Source of the DNA: Opitutus terrae PB90-1
Lineage (GTDB): Bacteria; Verrucomicrobiota; Verrucomicrobiia; Opitutales; Opitutaceae
Assembly (NCBI RefSeq): GCF_000019965.1
Contig: NC_010571.1
Span: forward strand, 2,861,001-2,925,000
DNA length: 64,000 nt
Direction: 5' to 3'
In this document: in pieces, positions 34,389 to 43,211 of the stretch
How positions within the stretch are numbered: position 1 is the first letter of the stretch
How the letters are laid out: each line of letters begins with the position of its first letter
Notes under the pieces: generated by a model
Seen by the model: only the letters and a program-made list of their open reading frames with translations
Database searches by the model: none
What the model was told of the DNA's origin: nothing
Translations under genes and position numbers: made by a program

Positions 34389-35420
34389 TCACCCTTTTAC
34401 CGCACGCCTGATGAGGCCAGAGACAATTCTAATTCGGGTTCGACGGCGGTCGATGTCGCTTGCAGCGCGCGTTACCGCCTCGACGTAGTCATTCACGTGG
34501 TCGGACTTCGACGGCTTGGCGTCCTTCTTTTTCGTTCTGTCCACGTCATCGCGAAAACCCGAAAGCGCTTCCAGTAATCTCTTCTTCCTGCTCCCCGTTA
34601 TCGTCTCTGCTGCAAAGTGAGAGAATGCGAGGAACAACGAGTAGAAGTCGCTTTTTCCGCTCCATCTGCGAAGTTCCTCGTGCGGCAACACATCTTCGAT
34701 TAATGCTTTTGTGTCTCGAAAGAGCTTAGTGTGCTCTTCCTTCTCAGGAAAGTCCTTTTCGTATTGTTCATAATAATCATCAATCGTGTCCTTCTTGTTC
34801 TGCGGACCTGACACTACACCGATGAAAAGTTCGCTGACGAATTCGATGTCCTCCATACGTCGAATCTGCCTAGTCGTGACAATTTTATTCTCAGACCACC
34901 ATTCGTCGTCTGCGATATTCTCCATCAGCTTGATGAATTTCCCTTTGAAATGGGCGTGACGGAGTTCTTGGTCGTTTAATGTAACAGCGTGCTTATTAAG
35001 CCGTCGAAAGAGATCGCGGATTTCCGCATCGTTAGCGGAGCCGAGTTCACGGACGACGATTTTATAGGCCCAATATTTTGTCCTTTGCTCTGGAGTGAGC
35101 TGTTTGAACGTCTTGCCCAAAAATTTTGGGCTCACGTCATCTCCCTGAAGCGGAAAATCGCCCGCGGCAAAGCCCAAAATTGTTCGAATCCGCTGTTGCC
35201 CATCGACCACCTCGAATTTCGAACCACCGTCTTCATCAACAATATTTCGAATGTAGATTTCAGGGAACGGCAGCTCGTGCAGAATCGTGTCGACTAAGTA
35301 GGATGCTTCATCCTCGAGCCACACGTGGTTCCGCTGAAAATCGGGGGAAAGGTTGAGCTTGTCGGCTGCGTGCTGATCTTTGAACCACGCGATGTTGTGC
35401 TGGGTTGCGTCGGGTTGCAT
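34389..35420 (-). CDS. DUF262 (ParB/Srx-like, GmrS-type) protein
   Basis: 343 residues. The DUF262 core is visible: LNLSPDFQRNHVWLEDEASY (23-42), FEVVDGQQRIRTILGF with the DGQQR motif at 73-77, RDLFRRLNKHAVTLNDQELR. DUF262 domains occur in GmrSD-type restriction systems and other defence proteins and are thought to bind or hydrolyse nucleotides. There is no DUF1524 (GmrD) partner. It starts four bases after the stop of the nucleotidyltransferase-like gene, so the two are one operon. The base composition looks more AT-rich than that of its neighbours, a sign of transfer. Confidence 0.85.
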   Translation of the reverse strand: MQPDATQHNIAWFKDQHAADKLNLSPDFQRNHVWLEDEASYLVDTILHELPFPEIYIRNIVDEDGGSKFEVVDGQQRIRTILGFAAGDFPLQGDDVSPKFLGKTFKQLTPEQRTKYWAYKIVVRELGSANDAEIRDLFRRLNKHAVTLNDQELRHAHFKGKFIKLMENIADDEWWSENKIVTTRQIRRMEDIEFVSELFIGVVSGPQNKKDTIDDYYEQYEKDFPEKEEHTKLFRDTKALIEDVLPHEELRRWSGKSDFYSLFLAFSHFAAETITGSRKKRLLEALSGFRDDVDRTKKKDAKPSKSDHVNDYVEAVTRAASDIDRRRTRIRIVSGLIRRAVKG

Positions 35421-35424
35421 TGGG

Positions 35425-36003
35425 TTAGAGCGTTGCGAGAGAGGTGATCTGATACCAGCGGTAGTCTTCGAATGTCCGGTAGAACCGCATGTTGGTAGTG
35501 AATCCTGTCGTGGCAACATGCGTTCCTGATGCGCGACGCACGGCGAGGACCCGTTCAAAGCCAATCGAACTGGAGGGGACGTGGTAATCAGAAATGAAAC
35601 CTTTGAAAAGATTGCCCGCCATGTGGCGGCGCTCGTCCGTGGTCAACGTCAGAGTCAATTTGCGGTGTGCATCTAGGACGGCGTCCCAAGCCTCGCGGAA
35701 CAGGCCCTCGCTTACAACGACCACATCTAGGTCCGACACATACCCCGTTTTTCGTGATTCCGATGAGAAAGGCCTCCACGCCTTCGCCGGATCGAGGCTA
35801 AATCCAAACAACACGCTTCCGCACAGGTGAACCTTGGCGTCTGGCTGTTTCACCGCAGCCGCGATTCTCGCCTGCCATTCCGAAAATTGCACCGGGCCGT
35901 CGAAGAGGCAGGGGACGGTCGACGTAAACAGGGAGTCGAATGTTTTCGCCGGACCATCGGTTTGCAGCAATCGCTTCAACTGAAAGGGCTTCAGTTTCGC
36001 CAT
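35425..36003 (-). CDS. nucleotidyltransferase-fold protein paired with DUF262
   Basis: 192 residues. The pattern VHLCGSVLFGFSL (GS at 62-63) followed after about 28 residues by VSDLDVVVVS (DLD at 91-93) is the active-site signature of the polymerase-beta/MNT nucleotidyltransferase fold. The rest shows no known domain. The stop codon is followed by CCCA and the ATG of the DUF262 gene. MNT-type enzymes act as antitoxins or make nucleotide signals; either would fit a two-gene defence unit. An upstream in-frame start at 36063 is possible. Confidence 0.72.
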   Translation of the reverse strand: MAKLKPFQLKRLLQTDGPAKTFDSLFTSTVPCLFDGPVQFSEWQARIAAAVKQPDAKVHLCGSVLFGFSLDPAKAWRPFSSESRKTGYVSDLDVVVVSEGLFREAWDAVLDAHRKLTLTLTTDERRHMAGNLFKGFISDYHVPSSSIGFERVLAVRRASGTHVATTGFTTNMRFYRTFEDYRWYQITSLATL

Positions 36004-36040
36004 CGAAGGTAACCCAGCCGACTCGTAAAAAGACGCAAGC

Positions 36041-36220
36041 TCATGTCGCTGCCTCTGAGACAATGGCCCGCACGGCAGCGCGGAGTTCTGGAGCCAGTTT
36101 CGCCCACATGTCCACGATTTCCCGCAGACTGTCTAGCCCCTGTGCGCGCAGGTGTGCGTCAGCGGTTTTGGCGCTCGCCGAAGAAATTGCCCCGGCGCAC
36201 GCCTCCAGAAAACGGACGAT
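36041..36220 (-). pseudogene. truncated C-terminus, possibly of a tyrosine integrase
   Basis: An open frame without its own start ends at 36041 and reads FLEACAGAISSASAKTADAH then REIVDMWAKLAPELRAAVRA. Tails of this style (D-x-x-x-W-x-x-L-x-x-x-x-R-A-x-I) occur at the C-terminus of many tyrosine recombinases in Planctomycetota and Verrucomicrobiota. It is cut exactly where the right island repeat begins (36221). The family assignment is from memory of the tail pattern and is uncertain. Confidence 0.4.
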
Positions 36221-36349
36221 TGGTTCGATCCCAGCCCGGGCAGCCATTCGACTCCGGTCTCGCGTGGCTCGAGCTTCGCTCATGGCAGGCCACTCGAAGC
36301 GAGACCGGAGTCGAATGACCTGAGCAAGCGCAGCGCGTCGAAGGGCGTT
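36221..36349 (+). repeat. island direct repeat, right copy (attR-like), with tRNA-Asn 3' fragment
   Basis: Begins TGGTTCGATCCCAGCCCGGG and continues through the same palindrome as 31103-31231. Only 26 nt of the tRNA are present, so it is not a functional tRNA gene. Confidence 0.8.
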
Positions 36350-36567
36350 CCGAATGCGCTGGTGACCGAGAGCCGTTGGCCTTGTACGTGGCAGGGCGTG
36401 TCTCCTGAGACGTTGGCGCTGGCGGAGTACAATCACGGCAGTGGCGGCCTGGTCGCGGCCACCAAAACCTTCGCCGGCCAGGGCTCGCCACCTTAGGTGC
36501 GGTCGTTCAACGTGGACATCGTCGTCACCGTGCCGAGTTTGGAAAACGGCCCGCTTCCGAAAAACCA
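36350..36567. other. spacer between the island and PBP2
   Basis: No supported gene. Frames here are short and lack motifs. Confidence 0.4.
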
Positions 36568-38493
36568 GTGATCAACGCCGAACCCGCACGCCCCGCTCCA
36601 GCGCCCGCGGCGCCTCGCGCGCCGGAGGCCCACCGGCCGGATGCGCGCCGATTGCGTCATCTCGCGTTCGCGATGACCGGACTCTTGGCGATCGTCTTCG
36701 CCGGGCTCGTGCGCGTGCAGCTCGTGCATTCAGCGAGCTACGTCGCCCGGGGGCAGCGCCAACATCACCGACAACTCGTGGTCCCCGCTTCCAGGGGGAA
36801 TATCTATGACCGCGAGCGTCGGTTGCTGGCCACGACCCGCACGCCCAGCACCGTCGCGTTCGACCTGGGGCAGTTGCGCAACGAGGCGGTCGTGGAGGGG
36901 GAAACCGTTTCTTTCGGCGACCGTTCGTTGCGACGAGTCAGTCCTTCGGCCAAGGACCGCTTGGCCACGGCGCAACGCCATGTCGACCGGCTCAACGCCG
37001 TGACAGGACGGGCCGTGCAACTTGACGCGGCTCGGCTGGATTGGGCTTACCGCCGCCGTCCCAATGTCCCTTTCGTGCTGATCGAGGACGTGACGGTGCA
37101 GGAGGCGACGCGGGTGGCGGCCGCCTTTGCCCGATCGAGCACCGTGCAACTAGCGCGGACGCCGCGCCGCTGGTATCCGTTTGGACGAACCGCCGCACAG
37201 GTGCTGGGTGGCGTGCATCGTGAAATCGTGCGCCCGGCCAGCCGGGTCAGCCGCGAAGGGTATCGGACGATGGCCGCGACCGGCACGACGGGAAACTCGG
37301 GGATCGAGAAGCTGTTCAATCGCCGGCTCGAGGGCCATCCCGGCGCCGCGGTGGTCCAGCTGGACGTATTCGGCTTTTTGGCCGGCGCGCCCGTGGTCAC
37401 GGAACAGCCGATACAGGGGGAAGATGTCGTGCTCAGCCTCGATGTCGACCTGCAGCTCGCGGCGGAACGCGGGATGAGTGAGAGCGCCGCCGTGCGCGGT
37501 GCTGCCGTCGCGTTGTCGATTCAGACGGGGGAGGTTCTGGCCATGGTGAGCAGGCCCGACTACGATCTGAACGTTGTCTCACCGGTCCTCACGCCCGAGC
37601 TGAAGCTGCAAATCGATGCGGAGGAGGGGTGGTTGAATCGAGCCACGCAGGGGCTGTATCCTCCCGGTTCCACGTTCAAGATCTTCACGGCGCTGGCCGG
37701 GCTCCGCACCGGTGCGCTCCACGTCGACGATGTGGTGCAGTGCGACGGCTATCTGGAGATGGAAGGCCGCCGGTTTCCGTGTCATCGCACCGGCGGCCAC
37801 GGCGAGGTGACGCTCGCGACCGCGATGGCTTACAGCTGCAATGTGTTCGCCTACCAGGTCGGCTTGGCCGCCGGCCCCGAGGCGCTGGCGGCGGAGGCAC
37901 GCCGGTTCCACCTGGCGCAGCCAACGGGAATTGAACTTCCCTTTGAGACGGACCGCATGCTTGTGCCCGATCCGCCATGGAAGCGTCGCGTTCGACATGA
38001 GGCGTGGACGTTTGGCGACACCATCAACTACGCGATCGGCCAGGGCTTCCTGCGGTGTTCACCGCTCCAAGCCGCGTGTGCCACTGCTTCGCTGGCGCGA
38101 CGCGAGAGCCTGACGGTCCCGACTATTCTGTACGACCCTCAACGCAGTCCGACCGGCACGCGTGTCGCCGAGCCGCTCGGGCTGAACGATGGCGACTACG
38201 CGGCGCTGATCGAAAGCCTCGAGGCGGTCGTACAGACCGGCATCGGACGCGACGCGCAAATCCCAGGCGTGCGGATCGCCGGCAAAACGGGCACGGCGCA
38301 GGTCGTCGGCCAAGAGGGCAAGAGGAACGTGGCGTGGTTCGTCGCCTTTGCTCCCGTCGAACGGCCGCAGATCGCCGTAGCGGTGGCGCTCGAAGGCCCG
38401 GATGTGGGCGCGGAATTCGGCGGCGCGCGTCACGCCGCGCCGGTCGTGCGCGAAATGCTGAGGAAGTATTTCGACAAGCACAGGCTCGATTAG
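36568..38493 (+). CDS. mrdA: penicillin-binding protein 2 (class B transpeptidase)
   Basis: 641 residues from a GTG. One membrane helix near residues 30-50 (LRHLAFAMTGLLAIVFAGLV), then the class B pedestal domain (ASRGNIYDRERRLLATT, TAAQVLGGV, GIEKLFNRRLEG), then the transpeptidase with SxxK at S368 (PPGSTFK), SxN at S423 (YSCNVF) and KTGTAQ at 573-578. It crosslinks peptidoglycan during elongation with RodA. The usual neighbours (mreBCD, rodA) are absent here, so it is a lone copy; it could be a paralogue of the main PBP2. Confidence 0.93.
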   Translation: MINAEPARPAPAPAAPRAPEAHRPDARRLRHLAFAMTGLLAIVFAGLVRVQLVHSASYVARGQRQHHRQLVVPASRGNIYDRERRLLATTRTPSTVAFDLGQLRNEAVVEGETVSFGDRSLRRVSPSAKDRLATAQRHVDRLNAVTGRAVQLDAARLDWAYRRRPNVPFVLIEDVTVQEATRVAAAFARSSTVQLARTPRRWYPFGRTAAQVLGGVHREIVRPASRVSREGYRTMAATGTTGNSGIEKLFNRRLEGHPGAAVVQLDVFGFLAGAPVVTEQPIQGEDVVLSLDVDLQLAAERGMSESAAVRGAAVALSIQTGEVLAMVSRPDYDLNVVSPVLTPELKLQIDAEEGWLNRATQGLYPPGSTFKIFTALAGLRTGALHVDDVVQCDGYLEMEGRRFPCHRTGGHGEVTLATAMAYSCNVFAYQVGLAAGPEALAAEARRFHLAQPTGIELPFETDRMLVPDPPWKRRVRHEAWTFGDTINYAIGQGFLRCSPLQAACATASLARRESLTVPTILYDPQRSPTGTRVAEPLGLNDGDYAALIESLEAVVQTGIGRDAQIPGVRIAGKTGTAQVVGQEGKRNVAWFVAFAPVERPQIAVAVALEGPDVGAEFGGARHAAPVVREMLRKYFDKHRLD

Positions 38494-39287
38494 CAACGGG
38501 CAAGAAGGCGGGCGCCCGATGATGGCCGGCATCGTCGTCGGCCCGTTGCGCACAGGGGCAATGGAGGTGCGCACGGATCGATTCGCGCGGGCGCATCCGG
38601 TGAAAACGATTCCGGCCCCGAACACTTCGACCAACACCGCACCGCAGTCACTGCGGTGTCCGGGAAGGTCGATCGCGCGTTGCTCGATCCGGGCACGCAA
38701 TGCGATACCTCCCTCGCGTTTGACAATCCGCTCCCCGGGAAGATCTTGGTCCACTGCCATGCGTCTCCAATCGCCTACGATCTGGTTCTTCTCCGCGCCT
38801 CTGCGCGCGGTGCGCATCGGGGTTGAGTGGGCCTTCCTTGTCGGACGCCGGCCCTTGAGCTGAGGACCTCGGGCGCACCGTTCTCCTCCCGCTCTCGGTT
38901 GCCGGGATTTTGACCCACCGATGCGGCACCGGAGCCGTCTGCTCGATGCACCCGAATCCGCGATGTGCGGCTGAATCGGAGTGCGGCGGCCCGCGACGAC
39001 CGGCAAGGCGATCGGAACGCTCCGCCCTTTTCCGTTCGACCACCACCAAGGATCACCGACGGCAGGCCGCTCGAGGATGACAGGGCCGGATGCTCCGGCC
39101 CTGACCGCGAATCACCCCCCGCGCGTTCGGAGGCCTCCGCCTTCGAGCCGGAATCAACGGCAGTTGGGAATGCATCGGTTCTCTCCCGCCGGTGATTTCA
39201 AGAACAGGCGCCAGGCTCTGGGCATCTCGAGCCCAGAGCGGGCAGCGCCTCAATCACAGCCCCCAGCCTCAGATCACACGACCCGCC
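38494..39287. other. long intergenic region, no confident gene
   Basis: 794 bases. A frame from about 38515 to 38826 on the plus strand (containing TAVTAVSGKVDRALLDPGTQ, then NPLPGKILVHCHASPIAYDL) has gene-like codon use but no good start and no family I know. Its segment 38641-38671 matches 43591-43621 inside the VOC gene almost exactly. It may be a decayed gene. Confidence 0.35.
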
Positions 39288-40370
39288 ATGAAAAACGAAT
39301 TCATCGCACCGACGGCGCCGCGGCCGCCGATCACGACCAACCCCTTCGCGTCCCTCGAAAACCGGGACGAGCCGCCGGTGGATACCCCGATCGCCCGAAC
39401 CGCTCAGGTTTGGTCCATCGTGCTGGCGGGCGGCGAGGGCGAGCGACTGCGCGCTTTGACTGAACGGTGGCTGGGACTTCACCGGCCCAAGCAATACTGC
39501 ACCTTCACCGGACGCCGCTCCATGCTGCAACACACCCTTGCCCGCGCCGCTCAGCTGTCGAACCCGCGGCAGATATACGTCGTCGCCGCGCGCCATCATG
39601 CGCCCGAGGTGTGGGCCCACTTGGAAAAGGATCATTCGCGGCGGACGATTTTCCAGCCGCGAAATTGCGGGACGGCGCCCGGGGTTTTCCTGCCCTTGAC
39701 GCACATCTATTCCCAGTCGCCCGAGTCGATCGTGGTCCTGTTTCCCTCCGATCATTTCGTGTTTCCGGAGCGGACGTTTCTGGGAACCGTGCGCCGGGCG
39801 GTCCAGGCGGCACAACGCCAGCCAGACAAACTGATCCTGATGGGGGCGCGGCCGGACTACCCGGAAACCGAATTCGGGTGGATCGAACCGGGCGCTACCG
39901 TCGATGTGGTCGATGGCCAGGCGGTGCGACGGGTGATGGCCTTCCGGGAAAAACCCCGGCTGGCGCTGGCGCAAAGGCTGTTCGACCGAGGGGCACTTTG
40001 GAACACCATGGTGATGGCCTTCCGCGCTCAGACGCTCTGGGACCTCGGGTGGCGTTGTCTCCCGGAAATGATGTCGGCGTTCGACGGTCTCAGGTCTCAC
40101 TTCGGCGCCGAAAGTGAAAAGGAAGTTCTCCAGGAGATCTACGAGACCATGCCCACCGCGGACTTTTCGTCGCATCTGGTGGAAAAGGCGGTGAGTTCGA
40201 TCCTGGTCATGGAACTTCGCAACGTCGTGTGGAGCGACTGGGGCAACGAGGCGAGAATCGTCGAAACACTCAGGAGGATCGGAAAGCGGCCGTCGTTTGC
40301 GGCCACGGATTCGCCCCTCGAATGTTCCACGGACGACACGGTGTCGGCGGTGGAAGAACTCGTGTTATGA
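39288..40370 (+). CDS. mannose-1-phosphate guanylyltransferase-like nucleotidyltransferase
   Basis: 360 residues. The pyrophosphorylase signature is clear: WSIVLAGGEGERLRALTERW (47-66), RPKQYCTFTG, MLQHTLARA, FPSDHFVFPE, FGWIEPG, and WNTMVMAFRAQTLW. These enzymes make GDP-mannose (or a similar NDP-sugar) from a sugar phosphate for surface polysaccharide. The usual K in RPKQ is kept. The C-terminal part is shorter than in bifunctional AlgA/ManC, so there is no isomerase domain. It stands alone, with the candidate RNA copy 2 directly downstream. Confidence 0.87.
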   Translation: MKNEFIAPTAPRPPITTNPFASLENRDEPPVDTPIARTAQVWSIVLAGGEGERLRALTERWLGLHRPKQYCTFTGRRSMLQHTLARAAQLSNPRQIYVVAARHHAPEVWAHLEKDHSRRTIFQPRNCGTAPGVFLPLTHIYSQSPESIVVLFPSDHFVFPERTFLGTVRRAVQAAQRQPDKLILMGARPDYPETEFGWIEPGATVDVVDGQAVRRVMAFREKPRLALAQRLFDRGALWNTMVMAFRAQTLWDLGWRCLPEMMSAFDGLRSHFGAESEKEVLQEIYETMPTADFSSHLVEKAVSSILVMELRNVVWSDWGNEARIVETLRRIGKRPSFAATDSPLECSTDDTVSAVEELVL

Positions 40371-40405
40371 AACGCTACCTGATCCGAGACGTTCACACAT
40401 AGCCG

Positions 40406-40527
40406 ACCAAATGGTGGAGCCCGATGTCCTCATTGGGCTTCAAGCGCTGCGCTCGCACCCCGGCCCGAAGAGGACGTCGGACGCCGCCTTTGGCTCCAGG
40501 GATACGGCTTTAGGCAGGGCGGGGTGA
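40406..40527 (+). ncRNA. candidate pseudoknotted RNA element, copy 2
   Basis: GAGCCCG (40417-40423) pairs with GGGCTTC (40435-40441), loop segment GATGTCCTC (40423-40431) with GAGGACGTC (40470-40478), and a 3' GCC-rich hairpin ends in GGCGGGGTGA. Same length as copy 1 (122 nt). One A-U pair of copy 1 is a G-U pair here, so the stem is kept despite a change. It lies 36 bases after a stop codon and converges with the gene at 40559, so it is not a leader of a plus-strand gene. Confidence 0.5.
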
Positions 40528-40558
40528 TTTACGCCGCCAAGCTGATGCACGCCCCGCG

Positions 40559-41941
40559 TTACTCTCGGAGGGCGCGAACCTGACGACCGGATTGCTTGAG
40601 CGTGAGCGCCGTCGCGGGGCCGCCGTCAGCTGGGAATTCGAACACGATGTCGGCTGCGACTCGGCGGGAGAAAAACGTCTCGGGCGAGGCCGCATAGAGG
40701 CGATCCGTGGCCTGGCCGGTCGGCGTGAGGAAAAGCGCTTCGTTGCGGCGCTCGAATACGAGCGCGAACTGCGGGCTCACCCGGAAGGTGCCGGTGCAGC
40801 GATCGAGTTGCTCCGCGCTCAACGCGACCGTGGCGCGATCCCGATTCGGCGCGGGGCGCTCCGGCACCCCGGCCGCGCGCCGCATCAGGGCTTCCGCAAT
40901 CTGCGAGCCCGCGGGCGTCGAGCGGTTCGAGAGCACGAGTGTCGCGAGACCGAGTTCGCGATTCACAAAAAGCGCGGCGTGAAAACCGCCCGTCATACCA
41001 TTGTGCCAGCGGGTGCGGCCATCGCCGGCCAGCATCCATCCGAGCGCCTGCCCGCCCCCCGTGATGCTCGCGGCAAGTGTCTGCTTCGACCAGGCGAGCT
41101 CGATCGCTTTCTGCAGCGAAGTCGTTTCCGGATGCAACACGGCGTTCGCGAAACGGATCATGTCCGCGGTCGTGGAGCGGATTCCGCCGGCCGCGGCCAG
41201 AGCCTTGAATTCCCATGGCTGGCACGGCGCGCCCGTTGAGGTGAAAGCGGGCGGAAAGCGATCCCGCAGGTCGTCGCGGAGACCGATCACGGTGTCCTTC
41301 ATTCCCAACGGCTGAGCGATTCGCTTCGCAAGCAATTCCGGGTACGTCATCCCCGCGTTCCGTGCCAGCAGCGTGCCGAGCAGACCGACCGCGAGATTGC
41401 TGTAGCTGGCTTTCGTGCCAGGCGGAAAATCGAGCTTCACGCGCCGCAATGTCGCCCACAGCTCAGGCTCGCCATAGGTCGCGTAGGGATCCCGGTAGTC
41501 GTCGCTCGGAATTTCCGGGGGGATGCGCGGCAGCCCGGACGTGTGCGTGGCGAGCATGCGCAACGTGATGCGTTCTCCGTCGCCGTCCGGTAACGTCACG
41601 TCCGTCGGGAGGAGGCTGGCGAGCGTCGTGTCGAGCGTCACCTCACCTCTCACGACGGCATCGGCCAGCAACAGGCCCGTGAACACTTTGGTGATCGATC
41701 CGATTTCGTAGAGCGTTTGGTCGTCGGGCGGCGTGGTGGTGGCGGGACTCAATGACCCGGCATGAGCCGTGACCACCTTGCCCGACTGGATTAGCCCGAG
41801 TGAAACGGCCTGCAGGGTTTTGTTCTCCACGAGCGGGGCGACCGATTGCTGGAGGTCTGCTGGGGTGAGCGGGGCCGCAACGGCGGGATGAGCCGTAACC
41901 GCGAGAGTCACGGCGGCGAACAAAGTAGGAACAGTTCTCAT
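40559..41941 (-). CDS. serine hydrolase, beta-lactamase/PBP (class C) family
   Basis: 460 residues with a signal peptide (ending AVAAP). S82-x-x-K85 in GSITKVFTGLLLADAV, Y180-S-N182 in KASYSNLAVG, and HNGMTGGFHA (the HxG counterpart of the KTG box) are those of the class C beta-lactamase/D-alanyl-D-alanine carboxypeptidase fold. A C-terminal lipocalin-like extension (CTGTFRVSPQFALVFERRNE) is common in esterase/peptidase members. It acts outside the cytoplasm on peptides or esters. Last gene of the operon with the ECF sigma factor and its membrane partner (25-base gap). Confidence 0.92.
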   Translation of the reverse strand: MRTVPTLFAAVTLAVTAHPAVAAPLTPADLQQSVAPLVENKTLQAVSLGLIQSGKVVTAHAGSLSPATTTPPDDQTLYEIGSITKVFTGLLLADAVVRGEVTLDTTLASLLPTDVTLPDGDGERITLRMLATHTSGLPRIPPEIPSDDYRDPYATYGEPELWATLRRVKLDFPPGTKASYSNLAVGLLGTLLARNAGMTYPELLAKRIAQPLGMKDTVIGLRDDLRDRFPPAFTSTGAPCQPWEFKALAAAGGIRSTTADMIRFANAVLHPETTSLQKAIELAWSKQTLAASITGGGQALGWMLAGDGRTRWHNGMTGGFHAALFVNRELGLATLVLSNRSTPAGSQIAEALMRRAAGVPERPAPNRDRATVALSAEQLDRCTGTFRVSPQFALVFERRNEALFLTPTGQATDRLYAASPETFFSRRVAADIVFEFPADGGPATALTLKQSGRQVRALRE

Positions 41942-41966
41942 GCGATGGAGCGGGTGAAGCTGACGA

Positions 41967-42581
41967 CTAGAGGACAGGATTCGATTCGAGATCACGCAAC
42001 AACGACTCGAGCCGGCGGCACTCCGGCACGAGTCGCCGGCGGTAACGCCACGCCACGATTCCGCCGCCGACGGCGAGCGCCAAACCGAAGACCAAAGCCA
42101 ACGACCACGCTTCGTTGACGCTCGCCTTGCCGGCGAGGTGGAGCTGCCGGACCGCGACGGCGGTGACGGGCGCCAGCGCGCCGAGGAGAATTGCGATCAC
42201 GGCGAGACGGCGGCGCTCCGCCCGGTTTCCTTCCCGGGCTGCCAGCAAGGCCTCGCGCAACGAGCGAATCGACGTCTTCGGCGGTACGCCTTCGCGCAGA
42301 AGTTTTCGCAGGAAGTGAATGGCCGCACTCCACGGCAGCAGCAGCAGCAGCCAAAGCGCCCCCTGTCCCGCGAACTCGAGCGGGCCTTGCTGCACGAGCT
42401 GCGCGAGGGCGAGAGCCGTTGCACCTGTCAGCGCAAGGAAGGTCCAGCCGAGCCACCATCCCTGCAGCCGGCGCCGCTCGCGGAGCCGAGTCACAAAATG
42501 TGCGGCCAGGCGTGCGCCGGCGTCGGCCAGCGGTTCGTTGGGCGAGGAACGCCACAGTTCGTCGAGCGCGTTGGTGGTCAT
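41967..42581 (-). CDS. membrane protein, putative anti-sigma partner
   Basis: 204 residues. About 80 cytoplasmic residues up to RRRLQG, then four hydrophobic segments (WLGWTFLALTGATALALA, ALWLLLLLPWSAAIHFL, LAVIAILLGALAPVTAVAV, SLALVFGLALAVGGGIVAW). The ATG at 42581 overlaps the sigma-factor stop in an ATGA junction. Genes in this position are usually anti-sigma factors that hold the ECF sigma at the membrane, but I see no zinc-binding HxxxCxxC motif, so the role is inferred from position. Confidence 0.75.
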   Translation of the reverse strand: MTTNALDELWRSSPNEPLADAGARLAAHFVTRLRERRRLQGWWLGWTFLALTGATALALAQLVQQGPLEFAGQGALWLLLLLPWSAAIHFLRKLLREGVPPKTSIRSLREALLAAREGNRAERRRLAVIAILLGALAPVTAVAVRQLHLAGKASVNEAWSLALVFGLALAVGGGIVAWRYRRRLVPECRRLESLLRDLESNPVL

Positions 42582-43093
42582 GGTTGTTCTCCTGATGTCA
42601 TGATGTCGGCCAGCCGCTTGCGCAGCCGGGTGAGGCGAGTCCCCACGTTGGATTCGGACAGGCCGTGAATCTCGGCGATCTCGCGGTAACCGAGTCCGTC
42701 GAGCGAGAGCAGGATCAGTGATCGGTCGATCGGAGCGAGCGAGCGGATCGAGGCGTAAAGCGATTCGAGCCGGGCCGGAGTGTCCGCGCGGGCGCGACCC
42801 GTCTCCGGCTGGATCATCCAATCGATCTGGCCCGCGATGGCGACGCGTCGCCGGTGTTTACGTTCAGAACGATGCCAGAGTAGCGCGGCGTTGTGGGCGA
42901 CCCGGTAGACGAAGGTCGCGGACGAACTGGCGCCGGCAAACGCCGGTGCGGCGCGCCACAACGCGAGCATGATCTCTTGCATGAGATCGTCGCAATCGCG
43001 GCCGGTGGCAAAGGCCCGCACCACACGGTGGAGGATCGCGATGTGCTGGCGCATCCAGTCCGCGAAACGGGTGGCTTGGGTGTCGTGATGCAT
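42578..43093 (-). CDS. ECF-subfamily RNA polymerase sigma factor
   Basis: 171 residues. Region 2: LHRVVRAFATGRDCDDLMQEIMLALW and SATFVYRVAHNAALLWHR; region 4: SLAPIDRSLILLSLDGLGYREIAEIHGLSESNVGTRLTRLRKRL. It is the first gene of a three-gene operon with a membrane protein and a secreted serine hydrolase, so it probably answers an envelope signal. It resembles sigma factors of the ECF class with no C-terminal extension, unlike the fusion at 29360. Confidence 0.93.
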   Translation of the reverse strand: MHHDTQATRFADWMRQHIAILHRVVRAFATGRDCDDLMQEIMLALWRAAPAFAGASSSATFVYRVAHNAALLWHRSERKHRRRVAIAGQIDWMIQPETGRARADTPARLESLYASIRSLAPIDRSLILLSLDGLGYREIAEIHGLSESNVGTRLTRLRKRLADIMTSGEQP

Positions 43094-43211
43094 GAGCGAG
43101 TGACATGATGTTAGATACTCGCTCTGCGATTTCCTTACACGACTTTACCCCGTCACGAGTCCTCGCGCGGTCCTCACGGTCCGCGCACCGCAGGCTGGAA
43201 AGCCGCGGGCG

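Noticed and set aside
36221-36246. Second tRNA-Asn gene
   Set aside because: Only the T-arm and acceptor 3' side are present; there is no D arm or anticodon arm.
38641-38671. 31-bp near match to the VOC gene (43591-43621) as evidence for a VOC pseudogene
   Set aside because: The match is local; flanking codons on either strand do not align to the VOC family, so a pseudogene call is not supported.
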